This document shows positions 44,839 through 52,151 of a stretch of DNA of 56,664 bases, in pieces; positions within the stretch are counted from its first letter, which is position 1; each line of letters starts with the position of its first letter. The DNA is from Rhodobacter sp. (lineage in GTDB: Bacteria > Pseudomonadota > Alphaproteobacteria > Rhodobacterales > Rhodobacteraceae), in NCBI GenBank assembly GCA_030065095.1, contig JASJDP010000032.1, forward strand, positions 1 through 56,664. The letters are read 5' to 3'. A program made the translations under genes and the position numbers. The notes under the pieces were generated by a model. That model saw nothing but the letters and a program-made list of their open reading frames with translations, did no database searches and was not told where the DNA came from.

Positions 44839-44917
44839 TTGGCCGGGAAAACCGCCTTTAGGTTTCCGGAAGCATCGGGTTCTTGCTGACGCTGCATCAG
44901 CGAATTCGGGAGGGGCA

Positions 44918-45637
44918 ATGAATTTCATCCCGATCGAAACGGAGTCCGGGACCGGTCTGTGCCCGGCCTGTCAAAACTGCGCCCTGACCGGTTGCGGCTT
45001 TCACGATCTCGACGGGGTGGCCGCGCATCAGCGCGGATTGGCGCTGGATCGCGGCGACCGGCTGGAATGCCGGGGGCGCGGTGCCTGTCTGCAGTTCTGG
45101 GTGATCGTCGACGGTACCGCGGCGACCTGCGTCGCCTTCGAGGATGGCCGCCGCCAGATCGTCGGGCTCGAAGGCCCGGGCGACATCGTCTGCGCCCTGA
45201 TGGCGGGCAGCGGTACGCAAAACTGGCTGGAGGCGCTCAGCGACTGCCGGATCTGCGAGATCGACCTCAGCCAATCCGCGGGACATCTGCGCCACGACCC
45301 GGGCTTTCTGGGGGCCACCTTTGCGGTTGCGCACCGCCGGCTGACCCAGGCCCAGGCGCATATTTCGACGCTGGGGCGACTGGACAGTCGCGAACGCGTG
45401 CTCTTGTTTCTGGCGCAGATGGCCGCGCGTACCAGCAAGGGGCCGGTGACCCTGCACATGTCGCGCGAGGATATCGCCGACTACCTTGGTCTGAATGCCG
45501 AAACCGTCAGCCGCATCCTGAGCCGGATCAAGAAGTCCGGCTTGGTGAAATTCCTGTCGCCCACCGAATACGTCGTGCCGGACATGGCAGAGATCGCCCG
45601 CCGTCTGCCGGTCCCCATCGAGGAGACGCATGCATGA
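44918..45637 (+). CDS. Crp/Fnr-family regulator with cysteine-rich N-terminus
   Basis: A 239-aa regulator: N-terminal region with C15-x2-C18-x2-C21-x4-C26, a cyclic-nucleotide-fold sensor domain (about 35-150), a dimer helix, and a C-terminal helix-turn-helix MSREDIADYLGLNAETVSRILSR. The recognition helix has E-T-V-S-R as in FNR, whose glutamate and arginine read TTGAT-type half sites. The cysteine group could bind an iron-sulfur cluster and sense oxygen or NO, though spacing differs from E. coli FNR. Several further cysteines lie in the sensor domain. GGGAGGGGC precedes the ATG. It overlaps ccmF by four bases and faces the cytochrome gene, so it likely controls both. Confidence 0.85.
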   Translation: MNFIPIETESGTGLCPACQNCALTGCGFHDLDGVAAHQRGLALDRGDRLECRGRGACLQFWVIVDGTAATCVAFEDGRRQIVGLEGPGDIVCALMAGSGTQNWLEALSDCRICEIDLSQSAGHLRHDPGFLGATFAVAHRRLTQAQAHISTLGRLDSRERVLLFLAQMAARTSKGPVTLHMSREDIADYLGLNAETVSRILSRIKKSGLVKFLSPTEYVVPDMAEIARRLPVPIEETHA

Positions 45638-47604
45638 TCGTCGAATTTGGCCATTTCGCCCTGTGGCTGGCGCTGGCCGCCGCGCTGATCCAGTCGGTGG
45701 TGCCGCTCTGGGGCACGTCACGCGGCCATGCCGGGGCGATGCGCGTGGCCGACACCGCCGCTCAGGTCCAGTTCCTCGCAACCGCCGCATCCTTCGGGGC
45801 GCTGACCTATGCCTTTGTCGTCTCTGACTTCTCGCTGCGCCTGACCGCGCTGAATTCGCATTCGGCGAAACCGATGCTGTACAAGATCACCGGCGTCTGG
45901 GCCAACCACGAAGGCTCGATGCTGCTGTGGGTCCTGATGCTGGCGCTTTTCGGTGTGCTGATTTCGGTCTTCGGGCGGATGATACCGGTGGTGATGCGCG
46001 CCACGGTGCTGGCGGTGCAGGGTATGATCGGCATCGGGTTCTATGCCTTTATCCTGCTGACATCGAACCCGTTCGAGCGGATCGCGAACGCACCGCTCGA
46101 TGGCCAGGGCATGAACCCGCTCTTGCAGGACCCCGGCGTCGCGTTCCACCCGCCGCTGCTCTATCTCGGCTATGTCGGGTTCTCGACCGCCTTCTCCTTC
46201 GCCGTCGCGGCGCTGATCACCGGCCGGGTCGATCCCGCCTGGGCGCGCTGGATGCGGCCCTGGGTGCTTTTTGCCTGGTCGGGGCTGACCGCCGGCATCG
46301 CGCTGGGATCGTGGTGGGCTTACTACGAGCTCGGCTGGGGCGGGTTCTGGTTCTGGGACCCGGTCGAGAACGCCAGCTTCATGCCATGGCTGATCGGCAC
46401 CGCGCTGCTGCATTCCGCCATCGTCGTCGAAAAGCGCAACGCGTTGCTGAAATGGACGATCCTGTTGGCGATCCTGACCTTCTCGCTGTCGCTGATCGGC
46501 ACCTTCCTGGTCCGCTCCGGCATCCTGACATCGGTGCACGCCTTCGCCACCGACCCCGAACGCGGCGCGTTCATCCTGCTGATGCTCTGCGTCTATATCG
46601 GCGCCGCGCTGACGCTATTCGCCTGGCGTGCCCCGGACCTCGAAGACGGTGGCGTCTTCGCGCTCTGGTCCCGCGAAACCGGCCTTCTGGTCAACAACTT
46701 GCTGCTGGCCGTCGCCTGTGGCGTCGTGTTCGTCGGCACGCTCTATCCGCTGGTGCTGGAGCTGATCACCGGCGACAAGATCTCGGTCGGCGCGCCCTAT
46801 TTCAACCAGACCTTTCTGCCGATCTTTGGCGTGACCATGCTGATCGCGGGGATTGGCCCGTTCCTGTCGTGGAAGCGCGCCCGCAAGGCCGATGTGCTGC
46901 GCCGGGCGGCGACGACTGCCGGGGTCGCCGCGACGCTCGCAGTCCTGCTGGCTCTGGCTATGGGTCTGTCCGATCCGGTGGGCCTTTTGGGCGCGTTCGT
47001 CGCGCTTTGGCTGGCCGTCGCCACGCTTCAGGATCTTGGCCGCCGCACCGGGTTCCCGAACAGGGCCTTCCTGCGCCGGCTTGTCGGGCTGCCACGATCC
47101 GCCTGGGGGCTTTATCTCGGACATCTGGGCCTCGCCATCGCTGCCGCCGGCGTGATCGCCGTCTCGGTCTGGCGCGACGAGGCGATCCAGACCGTCACCA
47201 CGGGCGAGGCAACGCAAGTCGGACCTTATGAATTCACTCTGATGGATATCGAGAACACGTCCGGCCCGAATTACCAGACGTCGATCGCCGCCGTCCGCGT
47301 GACCCGCAATGGCGAGCTTGTCACGCTGCTGTTCCCCGAACGCCGTTGGTACCCGGTCGAACAAAAACCGACCACCGAGGCCGGCATCCGTACGCTCTGG
47401 CACGGCGACCTTTACGCCGTCTTGGGGGATCCGAATGGCGCGAGGGGCTTCGTCACCCGCTACTATTACAATCCTGGCGTGCCTTGGATGTGGTTCGGCG
47501 CCATGCTGATCACGCTGGCCGCGCTGATCACGCTGGCCGACCGCCGCCTGCGCGTCGGTGCCCCCGCCGCACGGCGTTCAGCCATCGCCCAACCCGCGGA
47601 ATAG
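45634..47604 (+). CDS. ccmF: Cytochrome c maturation haem lyase CcmF (NrfE-like)
   Basis: A 656-aa membrane protein with about 14-15 helices, the haem-handling WWD motif (WGGFWFWDPVENASFMPW) and conserved histidines in AHNHE-type and HPPLLYLGY loops. With CcmH it attaches haem to apocytochrome cysteines in the periplasm. It starts at 45634, overlapping the regulator stop (ATGA); this ties its synthesis to the regulator. Its C-terminal periplasmic part (YEFTLMDIENTSGPNYQ and RRWYPVEQKPTTEAGI) is complete. In Rhodobacteraceae the household ccmF usually lies with ccmE; here ccmE is absent, as in a dedicated nrfEFG-type set. Confidence 0.9.
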   Translation: MIVEFGHFALWLALAAALIQSVVPLWGTSRGHAGAMRVADTAAQVQFLATAASFGALTYAFVVSDFSLRLTALNSHSAKPMLYKITGVWANHEGSMLLWVLMLALFGVLISVFGRMIPVVMRATVLAVQGMIGIGFYAFILLTSNPFERIANAPLDGQGMNPLLQDPGVAFHPPLLYLGYVGFSTAFSFAVAALITGRVDPAWARWMRPWVLFAWSGLTAGIALGSWWAYYELGWGGFWFWDPVENASFMPWLIGTALLHSAIVVEKRNALLKWTILLAILTFSLSLIGTFLVRSGILTSVHAFATDPERGAFILLMLCVYIGAALTLFAWRAPDLEDGGVFALWSRETGLLVNNLLLAVACGVVFVGTLYPLVLELITGDKISVGAPYFNQTFLPIFGVTMLIAGIGPFLSWKRARKADVLRRAATTAGVAATLAVLLALAMGLSDPVGLLGAFVALWLAVATLQDLGRRTGFPNRAFLRRLVGLPRSAWGLYLGHLGLAIAAAGVIAVSVWRDEAIQTVTTGEATQVGPYEFTLMDIENTSGPNYQTSIAAVRVTRNGELVTLLFPERRWYPVEQKPTTEAGIRTLWHGDLYAVLGDPNGARGFVTRYYYNPGVPWMWFGAMLITLAALITLADRRLRVGAPAARRSAIAQPAE

Positions 47605-47607
47605 CCC

Positions 47608-48054
47608 ATGCGCACCCTGATCCTGCTCCTGCTCCTGCTCGCCCCGCCCGCCTTCGCGCTGGATCCGGGCGAAATGTTCGCCGACCCCGCGCTCGAAGAG
47701 CGTGCCCGCGCCGTCGGCCGGGACCTGCGTTGCCTGAAATGCCGCAACCAGTCGATCTTTGACAGCAATGCCGGCATTGCCAAGGATCTGCGCGTCGTCG
47801 TGCGCGAGCGCATCGCTGCCGGCGACAGCGACCGCGAAATCCTGGCCTATGTGCAGGACCGGTTCGGCGACTACGTGCTGCTGAAGCCGCCGGTTGCCGC
47901 CCACACCTACGCGCTTTGGCTGACCCCGCCGGCTTTGGTTCTGATCGCCGGTCTCGCTTTTGCCGCCTATATGCGCAAACCGCGCCGCACACCCGAGACG
48001 TTGTCGGACGAAGACCGCACCGCTGCCCGGGCGCTGCTGAAGGAGACCCGCTAG
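47608..48054 (+). CDS. ccmH: Cytochrome c maturation protein CcmH (CycL/NrfF-like)
   Basis: A 148-aa protein with a signal peptide, the LRCLKCRNQSI redox motif (two cysteines that reduce apocytochrome thiols), a short helical bundle and one C-terminal membrane helix. It starts three bases after the ccmF stop. It is a short CcmH, not fused to CcmI as in E. coli; the next gene supplies that part. Confidence 0.9.
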   Translation: MRTLILLLLLLAPPAFALDPGEMFADPALEERARAVGRDLRCLKCRNQSIFDSNAGIAKDLRVVVRERIAAGDSDREILAYVQDRFGDYVLLKPPVAAHTYALWLTPPALVLIAGLAFAAYMRKPRRTPETLSDEDRTAARALLKETR

Positions 48055-49464
48055 ATGTTCTGGCTTGCCCTCGCCGCCGCCGCGCTGCTGTCCGGTGTTT
48101 GGATCGCCTGGCCGTTTCTGCGCATCCGTTCGGTGGACCTGACCAGCGCCGATGGCGCGATCTCGATCTACCGCGACCAGCTGGACGAGGTCGACCGCGA
48201 CCGCGCCGGCGGGCTGATCAGCGATGCCGAGGCCACCGCCGCCCGCGCCGAGATCGAACGCCGCGCGCTGCACGCCGCGCGCAGTCTCGACCAGGGCCTC
48301 GCGATTTCGAAACGCGCGCCGCTGACCGCCGTGTCCGTCACTCTCGTCGCCGCCGCTGCGACGCTTGCTGGCTACGCCTGGCTCGGCAGCCCCGACGCGC
48401 CCGACCAGCCGCTTGCTGCCCGCAAGCAAGAGGCGCTGACGCGCATGGCCGATGCGGGCGACCTGACCAGCCAGATCCAGCTGTTGATTCAGAGGACTCA
48501 GGACAACCCCGAGAATTTCGAGGATTGGTGGATGCTGGCCCGCAGCTACGCCGCCATTGGCGACCACGCCTCGTCTGCCGACGCCTACCGGCATGCCGCA
48601 GATCTGGCCGGTGACCGCCCCGCCGTTCTGTCGGCCTATGCCGAGGCGATGACCCTGGCCAACGGCAACAAGGTGCCCGGAGCGGCACGGCTGATCTTTG
48701 AACAGGTCGCGCGTGACAGCGCCGATCCGCGGGCGCGGTACTACGTGTCGCTTGCCAGGGCGCAGACGCAGGATTTCCAAGGCGCCATAGAGGGCTGGAC
48801 CGCGCTTGCCAGATCCAGTGCACCGGGCGCGCCGTGGATGCCGCTGGTGCGCCGCGACATCGTCAACATGGCGCGGTTTCTGGAGCAGGATGTGACCGAC
48901 TATCTCCCGGATGCAACGCCCACCGAGATCGCTGCCGCGGGCGGGACGGGCGTGATGTTCGCCACGGATCGGATTGCAACTCTGGAGGCGCAACTGGCCA
49001 AGCAACCGAAGGACTACAAGGCCTGGATCGCGCTGGCCCGGGCGCAGGCCGTGGCTGGCGAACGGGACGCCGCCACCGAGGCGCTGGCGCAAGCCCGTCA
49101 GCACTTCGCCGCCGCCCCCTTCGTTCTGCAAAAGATCAGCGAGGCCGAGCGCGCCCTGGGCCTCGACCTGGTCGCCACCGGCCCGCGCGGCCCGGACGCC
49201 GAGGACATCGCCGCCGCCGCCGGGATGACACAGGCCGAACGCGACAGCATGGTCGAAGGCATGGTTGCAGGCCTGGCCGCGCGTCTTGAAGAGCAACCCA
49301 ATGATCCCGACGGTTGGGTTATGCTGGTCCGTTCCTACGCAACACTTGGTCAGCAAGAGCGGGCGCGTGAGGCCTATTCGCAGGCCGCCGGTATCTTCGA
49401 TGGGAACGATGCTGTCCTGCGTGCTCTGGAACGTCAGGCGGGACGCATGATCTCGTCAGATTGA
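48055..49464 (+). CDS. ccmI: Cytochrome c maturation protein CcmI (CycH/NrfG-like)
   Basis: A 469-aa protein with two N-terminal membrane segments (residues 1-20 and about 97-115) flanking a leucine-zipper-like loop (IYRDQLDEVDRDRAGGLISDAEATAAR, shown in part), and a C-terminal TPR region (NFEDWWMLARSYAAIGDHAS and PDGWVMLVRSYATLGQQERA). CcmI holds apocytochrome C-termini for the lyase. It starts directly after the ccmH stop. No ccmE, ccmG or ccmABCD lies near, so the set must use the genome's other copies for haem delivery. Confidence 0.9.
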   Translation: MFWLALAAAALLSGVWIAWPFLRIRSVDLTSADGAISIYRDQLDEVDRDRAGGLISDAEATAARAEIERRALHAARSLDQGLAISKRAPLTAVSVTLVAAAATLAGYAWLGSPDAPDQPLAARKQEALTRMADAGDLTSQIQLLIQRTQDNPENFEDWWMLARSYAAIGDHASSADAYRHAADLAGDRPAVLSAYAEAMTLANGNKVPGAARLIFEQVARDSADPRARYYVSLARAQTQDFQGAIEGWTALARSSAPGAPWMPLVRRDIVNMARFLEQDVTDYLPDATPTEIAAAGGTGVMFATDRIATLEAQLAKQPKDYKAWIALARAQAVAGERDAATEALAQARQHFAAAPFVLQKISEAERALGLDLVATGPRGPDAEDIAAAAGMTQAERDSMVEGMVAGLAARLEEQPNDPDGWVMLVRSYATLGQQERAREAYSQAAGIFDGNDAVLRALERQAGRMISSD

Positions 49465-50107
49465 CCGGCCCCGGGGATACAAGGTCTCACCCAACAAGCG
49501 GAAGAGGATCGGGATGCTTTTTGCCAACCTCAATCGCGTCCCGAATTGACCTGGCTGCACCTACGGGGGCCGAACGGAGTTCAGGACGAATTCCTCTTCG
49601 CCGCCCTCGCCCGGAACCATAGGTAGCCCGCCGAACTTCGGCCAAGGACATCGCTGGCCCAACGCTCTGTGTGGCCGTTTCGTGCTGTCGTGTTTCCTCC
49701 ATTGCTCGATCGGGATTCGCGGCTGGCTTTGGGTGTGGGACGTCTCACCGTTGCGCGGCTTGTCTCCAATCCCGTCGCCGAAGCTCTCGCCGCAAGGCAA
49801 CGGACGAACTGCGTTGCGCGTCGGCGATGCTTGATCAGCAGCCTATGATCCAGTCGGTCTGCGCACAATGCTGGGACGCAATGGTCCACCCGAAACGACA
49901 GGAACGCGACCTCGTCACTTGCGGATCAAATCCAGGGAACCGTCGTTGTGAGACCGAAAGGCAAAGGATCTTTGATAGCACCGGTGCCGACGGGTCCATG
50001 GAGTTCACCGGCAAGTCATATGCTGATATTCAGCGGAAAATCCCTCTGGACACCCCATCCCCAAGTTCTTAAAACCCGCCCACCCGAGCGGCGCGCCGTT
50101 CACCCTT
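49465..50107. other. Intergenic region ccmI / tRNA-Phe
   Basis: About 640 bp without a supported gene. Short frames occur (for example 49671-50072) but have atypical, cysteine- and serine-rich composition and no ribosome site. It may hold remnants of earlier insertions next to the tRNA integration site. A tRNA promoter is expected at its right end. Confidence 0.4.
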
Positions 50108-50182
50108 GCCCGGGTAGCTCAGGGGTAGAGCAGTGGACTGAAAATCCTCGTGTCGGTGGTTCGATTCCGCCCCCGGGCACCA
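50108..50182 (+). tRNA. tRNA-Phe (GAA), integration site of the downstream element
   Basis: The 75-base sequence folds as a cloverleaf with acceptor stem GCCCGGG/CCCGGGC, D-arm GCTC/GAGC, anticodon loop CTGAAAA with GAA, T-arm GGTGG-TTCGATT-CCGCC and encoded CCA. The integrase gene ends 28 bp after it, pointing toward it, so the tRNA 3' end is the likely attachment site. Confidence 0.95.
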
Positions 50183-50209
50183 TCCTTTCTTTTTGCTGTT
50201 ACTTTTCAG

Positions 50210-51322
50210 CTACTTAGGTTGCGGTTTTGTCCCACCGGGAACAACCGCCGCCGAAAGTGGGACACTTTTGTCCGGGGTTTGTTCTCCCGTGAGACGGCGA
50301 AGGGCGCTTTCAGCTCGGGTCTTCTGACTAGCGGCTCGGGTGTAGCGGGTGACTTCCTTGCTGGTCGTGTGGCCGGTAATTGCCATGATCTCAAACTCGG
50401 TGCAGCCCAGTTCCGCCAGCCGCGCTGCGGCGGCCTTGCGCAACCCGTGGACAGAACAATTTGGTAGCTTCGCTTCATCGCACCACTTTCGGAAACGGTT
50501 GCCGAAGCCGTTCGAAGTGAAAGGCCGCCCGAAGGCGGTCTTCAAGAACGCCATATCGCCGGTGCCTGTTGCGTCGATGATCCGCTGAAGCTCCGGGATG
50601 ATCGGAATTTCCATGCGGACGGGTTTGCGGTTTCGGCCCTTGTGCTGTGTGAAGACCAGCCATCCATCGCGGACGTGCTGGCGACCAAGCGCCACAAGGT
50701 CTGCCCGGCGCTGCCCGGTGTAAAGCGCAAGAGCCAAGGCCAGACGCGCTTGGCTACCAACGGGATGCTTGGTCTCGAATTTCTCGATCTCTTCCAGCGT
50801 CCAAGAGTGGAAGCCTTCGGCGTTCCCAGAGAGGTATTCCACCTTGTCGGCCGGATTGTCGTCGTGGTGGTCATAGCGCAGCGCGAAACGGAATAGTTGG
50901 CGCAGCGCCTTCACCATACCGTTTGCCGCTTCGGGCCGGTCGGACATTTCGTCCCGACGCACGCGGATATGGCGCGGCTGCAATAGAGCGAATGGCTTGT
51001 CCCCGTCGTTCTTGTGTTGGCAAAACCGCTCTAGGATGGAGCGCCGGACTTTCTGCGTGCGCGGAGCCAATTCCTTGAACATAGCGCTCTTGTAGTATTC
51101 GACGCAGAGCCATTTGACGCTGCGCGGCACCACGCGCCCGACATTTCCACTGGCGGCTTTCTCCGGTCTCGGCCCTTTCGCTGCGGCCTTGTAGTCGGCC
51201 AGAAACTCGGGTGAACCCGCAGGCCCCCGAAGCCGAATCTTGCGACCATTGCGACGGTAATACAGTCGCACGTTGCCGTGCCTATCGGTGTCCTCCACGA
51301 CATACTTGAGACGGAACTTCAT
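50210..51322 (-). CDS. Tyrosine recombinase/integrase
   Basis: A 370-aa site-specific recombinase. The N-terminal arm-binding domain starts MKFRLKYVVEDTDRHGN; a core-binding domain covers about 65-160; the catalytic domain has the arginine in TGQRRADLVALG, a lysine strand at FTQHKGRNRK, HGLRKAAAARLAE (HxxR), GHTTSKEVTRYTRA with the second histidine and the tyrosine nucleophile. It points into tRNA-Phe, fitting integration there. I start at 51322; in-frame ATGs at 51337 and 51352 are possible. Confidence 0.92.
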   Translation of the reverse strand: MKFRLKYVVEDTDRHGNVRLYYRRNGRKIRLRGPAGSPEFLADYKAAAKGPRPEKAASGNVGRVVPRSVKWLCVEYYKSAMFKELAPRTQKVRRSILERFCQHKNDGDKPFALLQPRHIRVRRDEMSDRPEAANGMVKALRQLFRFALRYDHHDDNPADKVEYLSGNAEGFHSWTLEEIEKFETKHPVGSQARLALALALYTGQRRADLVALGRQHVRDGWLVFTQHKGRNRKPVRMEIPIIPELQRIIDATGTGDMAFLKTAFGRPFTSNGFGNRFRKWCDEAKLPNCSVHGLRKAAAARLAELGCTEFEIMAITGHTTSKEVTRYTRAASQKTRAESALRRLTGEQTPDKSVPLSAAVVPGGTKPQPK

Positions 51323-51339
51323 GGCACCCCCGGGCATTG

Positions 51340-51591
51340 TTATTCGTCCCAAGGATTGTGCTCGGAGTCATCACCGCCCGGCAAGCCCGAGAATGAGCGG
51401 TCCAATTCCCAGCGGTCCCAGACCCTGCGGCCGTCTATTTTCTTGGGCTTTGGCATCCGACCGTCTGAAACCATCGCATCGAATTTCGACGTGCCCACGC
51501 CGACGTAGGCGGCCGATTCTTCACGACTCAGGCCGCGCCGCTCTGGCAGCGGCGGGGCCAGTTTAGCCGTGTGAAGGGCCGCTTCAGGCAT
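51340..51591 (-). CDS. AlpA/MerR-like excisionase
   Basis: An 83-aa protein with a helix-turn-helix, LSREESAAYVGVGTSKFDAMV, followed by a wing-like DGRMPKPKKIDGRRVWDRWELD, the AlpA/Xis pattern. It would bend DNA for excision or regulate the integrase. It starts at 51591, four bases after the capsid cement-like gene, and lies 17 bp before the integrase start, so capsid genes, xis and int may be read as one transcript. Confidence 0.75.
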   Translation of the reverse strand: MPEAALHTAKLAPPLPERRGLSREESAAYVGVGTSKFDAMVSDGRMPKPKKIDGRRVWDRWELDRSFSGLPGGDDSEHNPWDE

Positions 51592-51595
51592 CGCT

Positions 51596-51931
51596 TCAGA
51601 AGCTGCCGTTGAGCCGCACGTTGACGGCGCTGGACGGGTTCCCGGCGGCCGTGACCGCGATGCCGATTGCCGGGTTGGCTCCGGCAGCATCGTCTGCCGT
51701 GGCCAATCCGGCAGTATCGTCCCAATAGACAGGATCGCCGACGGCCAGCACGTCCGTTGAGGGCTTGGGCATATTGAAGACGCCGTTCGTGGCGAGGGTC
51801 AGCTTTTCGCCAATCTCGGCGTCCCCGAAGGCGATGCCGAAGAGCGAGCCGATCAGAACACCGTCGCCTGAGTTGGCGGCAGCTGCGGCTGTGACGGTGA
51901 TACGGTCGCCGGGTTGAACGTAGGTTTTCAT
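51596..51931 (-). CDS. DUF2190-like capsid cement protein
   Basis: A 111-aa protein beginning MKTYVQPGDRITVTAAAA with GVLIGSLFGIAF and DPVYWDDTAG, ending in short beta strands (SSAVNVRLNGSF). This is the pattern of DUF2190 proteins, small capsid-decorating or stabilising factors encoded after the major capsid gene. It follows the gpW-like gene directly. Confidence 0.75.
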   Translation of the reverse strand: MKTYVQPGDRITVTAAAAANSGDGVLIGSLFGIAFGDAEIGEKLTLATNGVFNMPKPSTDVLAVGDPVYWDDTAGLATADDAAGANPAIGIAVTAAGNPSSAVNVRLNGSF

Positions 51932-51932
51932 T

Positions 51933-52151
51933 TCAGGTTCCTTTCGAGGTAGCGAAGTGGAAGGACGAAGGCGGCTTGCCGCTCAGCGCGGCGATCTCCG
52001 AGTCCAGCGCCGCCAGAGCCCGGGCCATTTCGGCGTCGGTCTTGTATTCGACCTCTTCGCCGTTTTGGTCCCGCACCCGGCGGATACCGCCCGCCCGAGC
52101 GCTCAAGAGGCTCGCCCGGGCAGCTTGAAGCTCTGTTGCGGTCAGAGCCAT
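51933..52151 (-). CDS. gpW-like head-tail connector
   Basis: A 72-aa protein, MALTATELQAARASLLSARAGG then IRRVRDQNGEEVEYKT and an alpha-helical C-terminus, matching the small phage gpW fold (two helices around a beta hairpin). It would close the portal ring after DNA packaging. It starts at the ATG overlapping the capsid-fusion stop (TGATG). Its position after the capsid gene, not before the portal, is unusual. Confidence 0.65.
   Translation of the reverse strand: MALTATELQAARASLLSARAGGIRRVRDQNGEEVEYKTDAEMARALAALDSEIAALSGKPPSSFHFATSKGT

Noticed and set aside
47578-49356. 592-codon minus-strand frame
   Set aside because: Antisense to ccmH and ccmI, which have clear motifs and stop/start coupling.
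49671-50072. 133-aa plus-strand frame before tRNA-Phe
   Set aside because: Cysteine- and serine-rich composition looks like translated non-coding DNA.
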